The notes beneath the pieces were generated by a model. That model saw only the letters and a list, made by a program, of their open reading frames with translations, ran no database searches and had not been told where the DNA came from. Below, one piece after another: positions 55,861 to 64,000 of a stretch of 64,000 nt of DNA. The translations under genes were made by a program, and so were the position numbers. The DNA is from CAIWHR01 sp963708855 (GTDB lineage Bacteria; Pseudomonadota; Gammaproteobacteria; Burkholderiales; Casimicrobiaceae): NCBI GenBank assembly GCA_963708855.1, contig CAVPUM010000006.1:1-64000 (forward strand), in the 5' to 3' direction. Every line of letters begins with the position of its first letter. Position 1 is the first letter of the stretch.

Positions 55861-56830
55861 TTAAGGCTTGCGCGTCCCCCTGACGACGACGTACTCGGGC
55901 TTGCCGGTCGCGAACCAGGTGACGATGTTCTGCGCCGCCTTGCGCCGCAACTCCTTTTCGGCCTCCACCGAATAGAAGGCGGCATGCGGCGTCAGGATCA
56001 CGCGCGGATGGGCGAGCAGCGCCGAATCGCGCGCTACGGGCTCCTCCGGCAGCACGTCGAGCCCGGCGCCGCCGAGCGTGCCGGCGTCGAGCGCGCGCCA
56101 CGAGATCCGGAATGTTGACGATCGCGCCGCGGGCGGTATTGACGAAGTGGGCGCCGGGTTTCAGCGCGCCGAAGAATTGCGCATCGAGCATGCCGCGGGT
56201 TTCGGCGGTGAGTGGCGTGTGCACCGAGACGACGTCGGACTGCTGCGCCAGTTCCGTCAATGAGGCGGCGCGCTCGACGTACGCGGGAAAGTCGCCGTCG
56301 ATCAGGTACGGGTCGTACGCGACGACGCGCTTGAAGACGTTGCGCGAGATATGCGCCATCCGCTTGCCGATGCGGCCGAGCCCGACGATGCCGAGGGTGA
56401 GCTGCGCCGGGCGCATGAGCTTGCCGGACGACATGAAGTACCAGGTGCCCGCGCCGATGTCGCGGTGGTAAGCGACGATGTTGCGCACCGATGCCAGCGC
56501 GAGCGCCAGCGCGTGCGTGGCCACCTCGCCGACGCCGTAGTCCGGCGAGTTCGCGAGCCAGACGCCCGCGTCCTCGCAGGCCTGCGGGTCGATGGTGTCG
56601 TACCCGGCGCCGATCCGGCTGACTAGCCCCAGGTCGGGCAACGCCGATATCACGCGGGCGGTGATCGGGGCGTACTGCAGCAGGATCGCGCGGCAGCCCT
56701 GCGCCTTGGCGATCACGTCGTCTTCGGTCCTGCATTGCGCCACCACCACGTCGATGCCGGCGGGGCCGAAGATCCCGCGTTCGAGGTCGATGTCCGTGTA
56801 ATCGTTGTCGGCGTAGAGGATCGTGGGCAT
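55861..56830 (-). CDS. D-isomer-specific 2-hydroxyacid dehydrogenase (phosphoglycerate dehydrogenase / CtBP-like), frameshifted
   Basis: This NAD-dependent dehydrogenase of about 322 residues starts at ATG 56830 (MPTILYADNDYTDIDLERGI). The substrate-binding SRIGAGYDTID lies near residue 93, the NAD motif LGIVGLGRIGKRMAH near residue 147, and the catalytic Arg in VNTARGAIVNIPDL. After a shift near 56105 the protein continues LDVLPEEPVARDSALLAHPR and VILTPHAAFYS (catalytic His). The substrate is unknown; sequence resembles C-terminal-binding-protein-type dehydrogenases more than SerA. Confidence 0.85.
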
Positions 56831-56934
56831 GCGGAATATGGGGGAGGCGGAAAACGGAAGAGCCGGGCGAGCAAGGCGCCCGCAAGCGTACGGGCGAACC
56901 GCGGCGGTGGTCAAGTGGCCTGACCGATTGGCTC

Positions 56935-56940
56935 TATAAT
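56935..56940 (+). promoter_or_regulatory. -10 element of the methionine synthase gene
   Basis: A consensus TATAAT lies 28 bp before ATG 56969, in the same CTATAATCGCGCG context as upstream of argA. No good -35 is visible. Confidence 0.5.
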
Positions 56941-56968
56941 CGCGCGGTCTCCCCGCCGGAAGTCCTCC

Positions 56969-58000
56969 ATGAGCACGCTTCTGCAAACGACGATCGCCGG
57001 CAGTCTGCCCAAGCCGGCCTGGCTCGCCGAGCCGAACCAGCTGTGGGCGCCGTGGAAACTGGAGGGCACCGCGCTGGCGGATGGCAAGCGCGACGCCGTG
57101 CGCCTGGCACTGTTCGACCAGGAGCATGCCGGCATCGATATCGTCACCGACGGCGAGCAGACGCGGCGGCACTTCGTCACCACGTTCATCGAGGGCCTGG
57201 AGGGTGTGGACTTCGCCAACCGGAAGACGGTGCGCATCCGCAACCGGTACGACGCCGACGTCCCGATGGTCACCGGCCCGGTGGCGCGCCGCCACCCGAT
57301 CTACGTCGACGACGCGCGCTTCCTGCGCACCGAGACCGAGCGCCTGGTGAAGTACACGCTGCCCGGTCCGATGACGATGGTCGACACGCTCTACGACGGC
57401 TATTACCGGAGCCGGGAGAAGCTCGCGCTGACGTTCGCGGAGATCCTGAACCAGGAGGCGCTGGCGATCGAGGCCACCGGCGTCGACGTCATCCAGTTCG
57501 ACGAACCGGCGTTCAACGTCTACTTCGACGAGGTCCGCGACTGGGGCATCGCCGCCCTCGAACGGGCGACGCAGGGTTTGCGGTGCACGACGGCGGTCCA
57601 CATCTGCTACGGCTACGGCATCAAGGCCAACAACGACTGGAAGAAGACGCTGGGCTCGCAATGGCGGCAGTACGAGCAGACGTTCCCGCTGCTTGCCGGG
57701 TCGAAGATCCGCCAGGTGTCGCTCGAATGCGCGAATTCCCACGTGCCGATCGACCTGATCGGGTTGCTCGGGGACAAGGACGTCCTCGTGGGCGCGATCG
57801 ACGTGGCGAGCGACCAGGTGGAGACACCGGAAGCCGTGGCCGCGACGATTCGGGCGGCCCTGGCGTTCGTGCCGGCGAATCGCCTATACCCCTGCACCAA
57901 TTGTGGGATGGTGCCGCTGTCCCGGGAGGTCGCCCGGGGCAAGCTTTCCGCCCTCGCTGCGGGCGCGGGGCTCGTCCGCAGGGAACTTGGGGCCGTCTGA
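56969..58000 (+). CDS. Short cobalamin-independent methionine synthase (core-MetE type)
   Basis: This intact 343-residue protein has the C-terminal catalytic barrel of MetE only. The zinc ligands are visible: His and Cys in VHICYGYG (about 211 and 213), Glu in VSLECANSH (about 254) and Cys in CTNCGMVPLS (about 312). IAGSLPKPAWL lies at the start, and FDEPAFNVYFDEV in the middle. Such core-MetE/MesD proteins methylate homocysteine; in Pseudomonas and Acinetobacter the MesD form works with a DUF1852 (MesX) partner gene, which is not adjacent here. The methyl donor is therefore uncertain. Confidence 0.88.
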   Translation: MSTLLQTTIAGSLPKPAWLAEPNQLWAPWKLEGTALADGKRDAVRLALFDQEHAGIDIVTDGEQTRRHFVTTFIEGLEGVDFANRKTVRIRNRYDADVPMVTGPVARRHPIYVDDARFLRTETERLVKYTLPGPMTMVDTLYDGYYRSREKLALTFAEILNQEALAIEATGVDVIQFDEPAFNVYFDEVRDWGIAALERATQGLRCTTAVHICYGYGIKANNDWKKTLGSQWRQYEQTFPLLAGSKIRQVSLECANSHVPIDLIGLLGDKDVLVGAIDVASDQVETPEAVAATIRAALAFVPANRLYPCTNCGMVPLSREVARGKLSALAAGAGLVRRELGAV

Positions 58001-58040
58001 CCGGTCCTAAACGCGGGAGATCACGGTCCGGGTAGGGGTA

Positions 58041-58069
58041 TTCCCAAATGCCCGCGTTCGGTGTATGCT
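58041..58069 (+). promoter_or_regulatory. Predicted promoter of the cold-shock gene
   Basis: TTCCCA (58041-58046) and TATGCT (58064-58069) are separated by 17 bp. The resulting leader of about 138 nt is long, as is usual for cspA-type messages whose 5' UTR refolds with temperature. It contains a GC-rich hairpin (gggcggg with cccgccc, 58168-58183) just before the GAGG ribosome site at 58200. Confidence 0.45.
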
Positions 58070-58213
58070 CCCAAAGGTGTTTTGTTTCAAGTACTAGAGC
58101 ACGATCAAGCCCGGTCGTTTTACACGATCGCGGTACCGTACTTTTCTGTCCTTGAGAATGAAACATGGGGCGGGCACCCGCCCGCCGATTATTTATCTTG
58201 AGGAATTACAGAA

Positions 58214-58417
58214 ATGGCAACAGGTACCGTGAAGTGGTTTAACGACGCGAAGGGTTTTGGATTCATTACGCCGGACGGCGGTGGCGAAGATCTTTTCGCG
58301 CACTTCTCCGCGATCAACATGCCGGGCTTCAAGACTCTGAAGGAAGGCCAGAAGGTCTCCTTCGAAGTCACGCAGGGCCCGAAGGGCAAGCAGGCGAGCA
58401 ACATCCAAGGCGCCTGA
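58214..58417 (+). CDS. cspA: Cold-shock domain protein
   Basis: This 67-residue single-domain protein opens MATGTVKWFNDAKGFGFITP, carrying RNP1 (KGFGFI) and RNP2-like (DLFAHFSAI), and is a standard CspA-family RNA chaperone. A long leader and a strong terminator flank it, making a monocistronic unit. Confidence 0.96.
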   Translation: MATGTVKWFNDAKGFGFITPDGGGEDLFAHFSAINMPGFKTLKEGQKVSFEVTQGPKGKQASNIQGA

Positions 58418-58445
58418 CCCTTAAAGCAACAGCAGCAGGAAAGAA

Positions 58446-58468
58446 GCCGGGTTCGCCCGGCTTTTTTC
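58446..58468 (+). terminator. Rho-independent terminator of the cold-shock gene
   Basis: A 7-bp stem agccggg/cccggct with a stable TTCG tetraloop (58446-58463) is followed by a T6 run. It is 28 bp after the stop codon. Confidence 0.92.
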
Positions 58469-58569
58469 TTTTCCCTCTTTCCGCTTTCCCGCAGCGGTGC
58501 ATCCGCATGCAGGCGATACATCGGGTGTGCGGCGGCAACGACGCGATCGCGGTGCCCGCGTAGCCGTCG

Positions 58570-58966
58570 TCACGCGCCCGCGACCGCGTTCAGCCTCAAT
58601 TCGCCAATTCCTTTCGACCGAGGCGCGTAGCGTCGCGATACCGCCGCGCGAAAAGCCCATGACGGCGATTCGCCGCGGGTCGATGCGCGGGTGTGTCGCC
58701 AGGACCCGGAGCGCCGCGAACGCGTCGGCCACGTCGGCCGCGAACGGCACCTGGGATTGGTCCTCGGCGGTGCTCTGCACGCCGCGCGGGCCGAACATGT
58801 CGAGCGTGAAGACCGCGATGCCGGCAGCGTTGAACTGCTGCGGCCAGTAGTCGAGCAACGCCTTGTAGATGCCGCCCGACCCGTGGACCAGCACCACGGC
58901 CGGCACCTTCTCGTTGCCGGGGGGCAGGAACAGGTGGCCGACGAGGCCACGAAGGCCGTGCTGCAT
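58570..58966 (-). pseudogene. Truncated alpha/beta (dienelactone) hydrolase
   Basis: From ATG 58966 the frame reads MQHGLRGLVGHLFLPPGNEK, VPAVVLVHGSGGIYKALLDY, then the nucleophile elbow MGFSRGGIATLRASVER. Sequence similarity stops about 10 residues after the nucleophile. The frame then continues as arginine-rich nonsense into the cold-shock terminator. The catalytic Asp and His regions are absent, so the gene is a 3'-truncated relic. Upstream residues before 58966 (ESLLPARTS) may belong to it as well. Confidence 0.7.
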
Positions 58967-59187
58967 CGATGTCCGTGCTGGCAAAAGCGACTCCGCGATG
59001 GACGGCGATCTCCAGTCTATCCGACAGGGCGCCGCCGCTCGTCGGCGCGCGCCGCGGCCGGCGCCATCAACGCCCGTCCACCAGCCCGAACCCGGAGAAT
59101 CGAACACCCGGCTTCGAGGGCGTCCGCGCAGCGTCCCCTTCGTCGTCCCCGTGCCCTCCGGATCGGTCCGCGCCCGCCGCCAGCCCG

Positions 59188-62100
59188 TCACCGCCGACGC
59201 TGCAACTGCAGGCGCCCCGCGCCGAACAGCGCCAGGAAGGCGGCGAGCAGCAGCAGCGCGACCGGCGAGTCGACCGGGATCGGCACCGACGGATCGAGCG
59301 GCGTCACCACATTCACCGGCGCCGTCGCCGGCGGCGCATTGCCGCCGGTCGTCTGCAGCGCACTGGTGACGTTGGTCACCGGCCCCAGCGACGACGACGT
59401 GACGCTGACGACGATCGTGCAGCCGCCGGCCGGGATCGACGATCCCGTCGCCATCGTGATCAGCGCGGGCGTCATCGTCACGCCGGTGCACGTCCCCGTG
59501 TTGCCGCCGGTGGCCGTCAGGCCGGCCGGCATCGGGTCGGTGAAGGGTGCGGTGAGCACGACCGGAGCGCCCGTCGCGTTCCCCAGCGTGATCGTCAGCG
59601 TGGCCTTGCCGTCCTGCGCAATCACACCCGGCGCGATCGCCTTCGCGAGGGAAACCCCGCCGCCGGTGACCGTGATCGGCGCGCTCGCCGGCGGCGCGCC
59701 GCCGGCGCTGGTCGACAGCGGGCCTGTCGTGTTGGTGACCGTGCCCGCCGTCGACGACGTGATGGTCACGACGATCGTGCAGCCTCCGGGCGGAATCGTT
59801 CCGCCATTGGCCATCGTGATCGTCGTCGACGTCACCGACACGCCACTGCAGGTGCCGGTATTGCCGCTCGTCGTCGTGACGCCCGCGGGCATCGTGTCGG
59901 TGAACGCCGCGGACAACGTCAGCGGCGTTGCATTGCCGTTGCCGAGCGTGATCGTCAGCGTCGCCGTGCCGCCGCGGCAATCGTCGCGGGCGCGATCGTC
60001 TTCGCAAGCGTCGGTCCCGAACCGGAACCCACGGTGATCGGGGCGCTTGCCGGCGGCGCGGTACCGCCGCTGGTCTGCAAGCGATCCGGTCGTGTTGGTC
60101 ACCGTCCCCGGCGTCGACGACGTGATCGTCACGACGATCGTGCAGCCGCCCGACCGGCAGCGTCGAGCCGCTCGCCATCGTGATCGTCGTCGGCGTGACG
60201 GTGACGCCGGCGCACGTGCCGGTGTTGCCGCTCGTCGTGGTGACCCCCGCCGGCATCGTGTCGGTGAAGGCGGACGTCAGCGTCAGCGGGACGAGCCCCG
60301 GATTGCCCAGCGTGATCGTCAGCGTGGCCGTGCCGCCGGCGGCGATGGTCGCGGGCGCGATGGTCTTGACGAGCGTCGGTCCCGTACCCGGGCCCACGGT
60401 GAGCGGCGCACTGGCCGGCGGTGTCAGGCCGGCACTCGTCTGCAGCGAGCTCGTTGTATTGGTGACCGTCCCGGGCGTCGACGACGTGATCGTCACGACG
60501 ATCGTGCAGCCGCCCGCAGGTATCACCGACCCGCTGGCCATCGCGATCGACGGACGGATTGATGGCCACGCCCGGGCACGTACCGGTATTGGCACCGGTC
60601 GTCGTGACACCCGAAGGCATCGGATCGAAGAAGCTTGCCGTCAGCGTGACGGGGGTCGTGTTGATGTTGCCCAGCGTGATCGTCAGCGTCGCGCTGCCGC
60701 CCACCGCGATCGTGCCGGGCACGATGGTCTTGGTCAGCGTCGGTATGCTGGCCGTCACCGCCAGCGGCGCGCTGGCGGGCGTCGTGGTGCCGCCGGTCGT
60801 CTGCAGCGTCCCGGTCGTGTTGGTGACCGTCCCTGGCGTGAACGACGTGATGGGCACGACGATCGTGCACCCGCCGGGCGCGATGGCGGAGCCGGAGGCC
60901 ATCGTGATCGACGTTGCGGTCACCGTCACGCCCGGGCAGGTGCCGGTGCTTGCGCCCGTGGTCGTCACGCCCGCCGGCATCGCGTCGATGAATGCCGCGG
61001 TGAGGACCAACGGCGCGACGTTGGGATTGGCCAGCGCGATCGTCAGCGTGGACGCGCCGCCCGCCGTGATCGTCGACGGCAGGATCGACTTCGTCAGCGC
61101 CGAACTGATGATGGTGACGAGCAGCGGCGCCTGTGCCGACGGCGCGGTGCCCGTCGACGTGACGAGCGGATCGGTGACGTTGGTCACGGTGCCCGGCGTG
61201 CTCGACGTGATCGTGACGACGATGACGCAGCCTCCGGCGGGAATGACGGTGCCGGACGCCACCGTGATCGCGCCCGAGGTCACGACGGCACCGCAGGTGT
61301 TGGTGACGACGCCGGTGGTCGATACCCCCGCCGGCATCGTGTCGCCGAACGCGGACGTGAGCGTGATCGACGTCGGGTTGCCGTTGCCGAGCGTCAGCGT
61401 CAGCGTCGACGTACCGCCGATGCCGATGCTCGCCGGCGCGATGGACTTCGCGAGCGTCGGCGGGGCGCTGACCGTCAGGTCGGCCGATGCCGCCGGGGCG
61501 TCGCCGGCATTGGTGGTCAGGGTTCCGGTCGTGTTGGTCACCGTGCCCGGCGTCGACGACGTGATCGCGACGACGATCGTGCAGACGCCGACGGGAATCG
61601 CCGTCCCGGCCGCGACCGCGACCGAATTTTCCGTGACGGTGACGCCGCCGCACGTGCCGCTGTTGGGGCCGGTGATCGACACGCCGGCCGGCATCGGGTC
61701 CGTGAACTGCGCGGACAGCGTGATCGGCACCGCATTCGGATTGCCGAGCGTCAGCGTGAGCGTCGCCGGGCCGCCGGCGGCGATCGTCGACGGCGCGATC
61801 GACTTGGCCAGCGTCGGGGCGAGCGCGGTGACGGTCAGCGGTGCCTGCGCGGCCGGCGCGGTGCCGGTCGTCGTCGAGAGCGGATCGGTCTGGTTGACGA
61901 CCGCGCCCGGCGTACTCGACGTGATCGTGACGACGATCGTGCAGCCGCCGGCCGGAATGCTCGTCCCCGAGGGCACCGTCACCGCATTGGCGGTCACCAC
62001 CGCGCCGCAGGTGTTGGTGACGACGCCGGTGGTGGCGACGCCCGCCGGCATGGGATCGTTGAAGGCCGACGTCAGCGTGATCGCGCCCGCGTTACCGTTG

Positions 62101-64000
62101 CCGAGCGTCAGCGTCAGCGTCGACGAGCCGCCCAGCGCAATGGTCGCCGGCAGCATGGTCTTGGCCAGCGTGGGCGGCGTGTTGACGATTAGCGTGGCCG
62201 TCGCCGGCGCGGCGTTGGTTCCGGCGTCGGTGACGAGTCCTCCCGCCGGAATCGTGTTGACGTAAGTGCCGGGGGTCGGCGACGTGACGTCCACCACGAT
62301 CGTGCAGCCGGCGACGGGCAGCGCGGCACCGCTGGCATAGGTGATGGTGCCGCTGTTCGCCGTCGCCGTGACGCTGGCGAGCGTGCAGGTGCCGGACAGG
62401 TTCGGCGGGTTCGCGATGACGAGTCCGCCAGGCAGCGTGTCGACGAGCGGCGCCGTCAGTGTTCCCGCCACCGCGTTGCCGTTGCTCAGCGTCAGCGTGA
62501 GCTGCGACGTCATGTTCACGCCGATGGTCGTCGGCGTGAAGCTCTTGCTGACGCCCGGCGGTCCGAGCACGATCAGCGTGCTCGACGCCGGATCGACGTT
62601 GCTCACGCCCTGCGCCGTGGTCAGCGCACCGACCGGAATCGTGTTGGTGTAGCCATTCGGCGTGTTCGACAGGACGTTGACGGTGATCGTGCACGACCCG
62701 TTGCCGCCGATGGTGCCGTTGGTGAGGGCGATGGTGTTGCCCGATGCCAGGGCGGAGACCGCACCGCCCGTGCAGGTCGTCAGCGGGTTGGGTGTGGTGG
62801 AGGTGACGAGACCGGGCGGCAACGTGTCGGTCAGCGCGACATTGGTCAGCACCAGCGCATTGGGGTTGCCGATCGTGATCGTCAGCACCGAACTCTGTCC
62901 GGGCAGCACGGGGTTGGGACTGAACGCCTTCGACAGCGGCGGCGACGTCACGACGTTGAGCGTCGCCGATGCCGGATTCGGATTCTGGTAGCCCTCGGTG
63001 GAGGTCACCGCTCCGATCGGAATCGTGTTGGTGAAGGCGCCCAGGCTGTCCGCGACGACGTCGACGTAGACGTGGCAGTTGGCTTCGGGATTGATGTCCG
63101 CGCCGGTCACGGTCACCGTGCTCGCACCCGCCACCGCGTTGACGGAACCGTTGACGCAGGTGGTGCTGGCGTTCGGCGGATTGGCGACCGTCATGCCGGG
63201 CGGCAGCGTGTCGGTGAACGACACGTTGTGCAGCGTCACCGGCGGCAGCGCCGTCGGGTTGAGCGTCGACAGCACGCGGATGTCCATCAGCACCGGCTGG
63301 CCGACGGACGCGCTGGTGGGATTGAAGCTCTTCATGACGCCCAGCCCCTGCAGCGTCGACAGCGTGGCCGTCGTCGCGAGGCTGTTGGTGATGCCCTGCG
63401 TCGTCGTGACGGCGCCGATCGGGATCGTGTTCACCAGGTTCAGGAAGCGTATGGACGTGACGTTGACGAACACCGAGCATGTCGACGCCGCGGGCAGCGT
63501 CGCCCCGGTCAGCGTGATCGTCGAGGTGCCCGGCACGGCGGTCACCGTGCCGTTGGTGCAGGTGGTGCTGATGTTGGGGACCGCATGGACTTCCATGCCG
63601 TTCGGCAGGTTGTCGGTGAACGAAAGGTTGTTCACTGCCGACGGCGACCCGACGGGATTGGTGAGGTCGATCTGCAGCACCGACGGCTGGCTTCCCGACA
63701 CGCTGACCGGGTTGAAGCTCTTGTTGATGCCGATGGAAATCGTCGTCACCTTGCCGAGCGTCGCGGACACGGCGGCGGTGTTCGAGGCGCCTTCGTTGGA
63801 CGTGATGTTCCCGATCGGAATGGTGTTGGGCCAGTTGGTCGGGTTGTTGCTCGTCAGCACGTTGAACAGCAGGTCGCAATTGCCGCCGGCGGCGACGCTG
63901 GCGCCGGTGAGCGTGACCGTATTGCTGCCCGGCGTGGCCACGATGACCGGCGAGCCGGCGCAGGTCGTGCTGGCGTCGGCGGGATTGGCCACTACCAGGT
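59188..64000 (-). CDS. Giant DUF11-type repeat surface protein with C-terminal sorting-like tail, 5' partial, frameshifted
   Basis: The frame is open at the right window edge and runs about 1,600 residues to TGA-equivalent 59190-59188. It holds about 13 tandem repeats of 115-130 residues. The first five visible ones end in NTIPIGAxT-like stretches. The later eight follow TLAKSIAPxTIAxGGxxTLT, LTLGNxN, FxDxMPAGV, GTCxGVTV, PxGGCTIVVTITSSTPGTVT. This is the DUF11/Ig-like beta-sandwich pattern of bacterial surface proteins. The C-terminus VPIPVDSPVALLLL, a hydrophobic helix, then GRLQLQRRR resembles an IPTL-CTERM sorting signal. Frameshifts lie near 60550, 60150 and 60080-59990. Export, and cleavage by an exosortase-like enzyme, are inferred. 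Confidence 0.85.

Noticed and set aside
1..64000. tRNA, rRNA, integron attC sites, insertion sequences or prophage
   Set aside because: I looked through the intergenic regions for T-loop signatures, transposase motifs and phage genes and saw none. A covariance-model scan would be needed to exclude small RNAs.

Overview
The window is about 64 kb of very GC-rich DNA with gene order typical of Betaproteobacteria. Diagnostic neighbourhoods are DUF2782-thrB, argA-yggX, yqgE-ruvX-pyrR-pyrB-pyrC', pilG-pilH-pilI-pilJ-chpA, and kinase/phosphatase-yicC-gmk-rpoZ-spoT. A Burkholderiales-like or unplaced betaproteobacterial lineage fits best. Most genes are core chromosomal. I see no prophage, conjugative element, CRISPR array, rRNA or tRNA.

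Layout: 0-9 kb holds a DUF2237 end, two BPSS1780-type membrane proteins, polA, a LOG-type nucleotidase, DUF2782, homoserine kinase and a SulP anion transporter. 9-17 kb holds uvrD, argA, yggX, an aldehyde dehydrogenase remnant, mgtA and an AhpD-like enzyme. 17-25 kb holds a dienelactone hydrolase, the pyrimidine operon with a catalytically dead PyrC homologue, a chimeric DUF2330 protein and a second EF-G. 26-36 kb is one operon for a Pil-Chp type IV pilus chemosensory system. 36-45 kb holds ilvA, the polyphosphate genes ppx, sixA and ppk, dnaQ, and a Ser/Thr kinase with its PP2C phosphatase. 45-49 kb is yicC-gmk-rpoZ-spoT. 49-54 kb is an archaic (Csu-like) chaperone-usher pilus locus with three spore-coat-U subunits. 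55-64 kb holds an ammonium transporter remnant, a monothiol glutaredoxin, a hydroxyacid dehydrogenase, a short cobalamin-independent methionine synthase, a cold-shock protein and the C-terminal 1.6 kb-residue-scale part of a giant repeat-rich surface protein that runs off the right edge.

Two themes recur. First, many otherwise well-preserved genes (polA, sulP, chpA, ilvA, spoT, the pilus genes, the giant repeat protein and others) carry one or more single-base frameshifts, while long neighbours (uvrD, argA, mgtA, ppk, pilJ, fusA2) are intact. Because housekeeping genes are hit and the protein sequence resumes in another frame, uncorrected sequencing indels are the likeliest cause, so I annotate those as genes spanning the shifts. 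Second, the intergenic spaces hold an unusual variety of stem-loop and inverted-repeat elements. The most striking is a mirrored palindromic array of eight copies of a TAGGGGTCAGAGCC motif between the divergent ilvA and ppx genes. Others are a duplicated 94-bp stem-loop, a perfect 69-bp tandem duplication lying inside a coding sequence, and two loci with inverted degenerate heptamer repeats.

Functionally the genes cover DNA repair and replication (polA, uvrD, ruvX, dnaQ), amino acid synthesis (thrB, argA, ilvA, methionine synthase), pyrimidine synthesis, stringent response and polyphosphate (spoT, ppk, ppx), surface motility and adhesion (Pil-Chp control, chaperone-usher pilus, giant repeat protein), and phospho-signalling.
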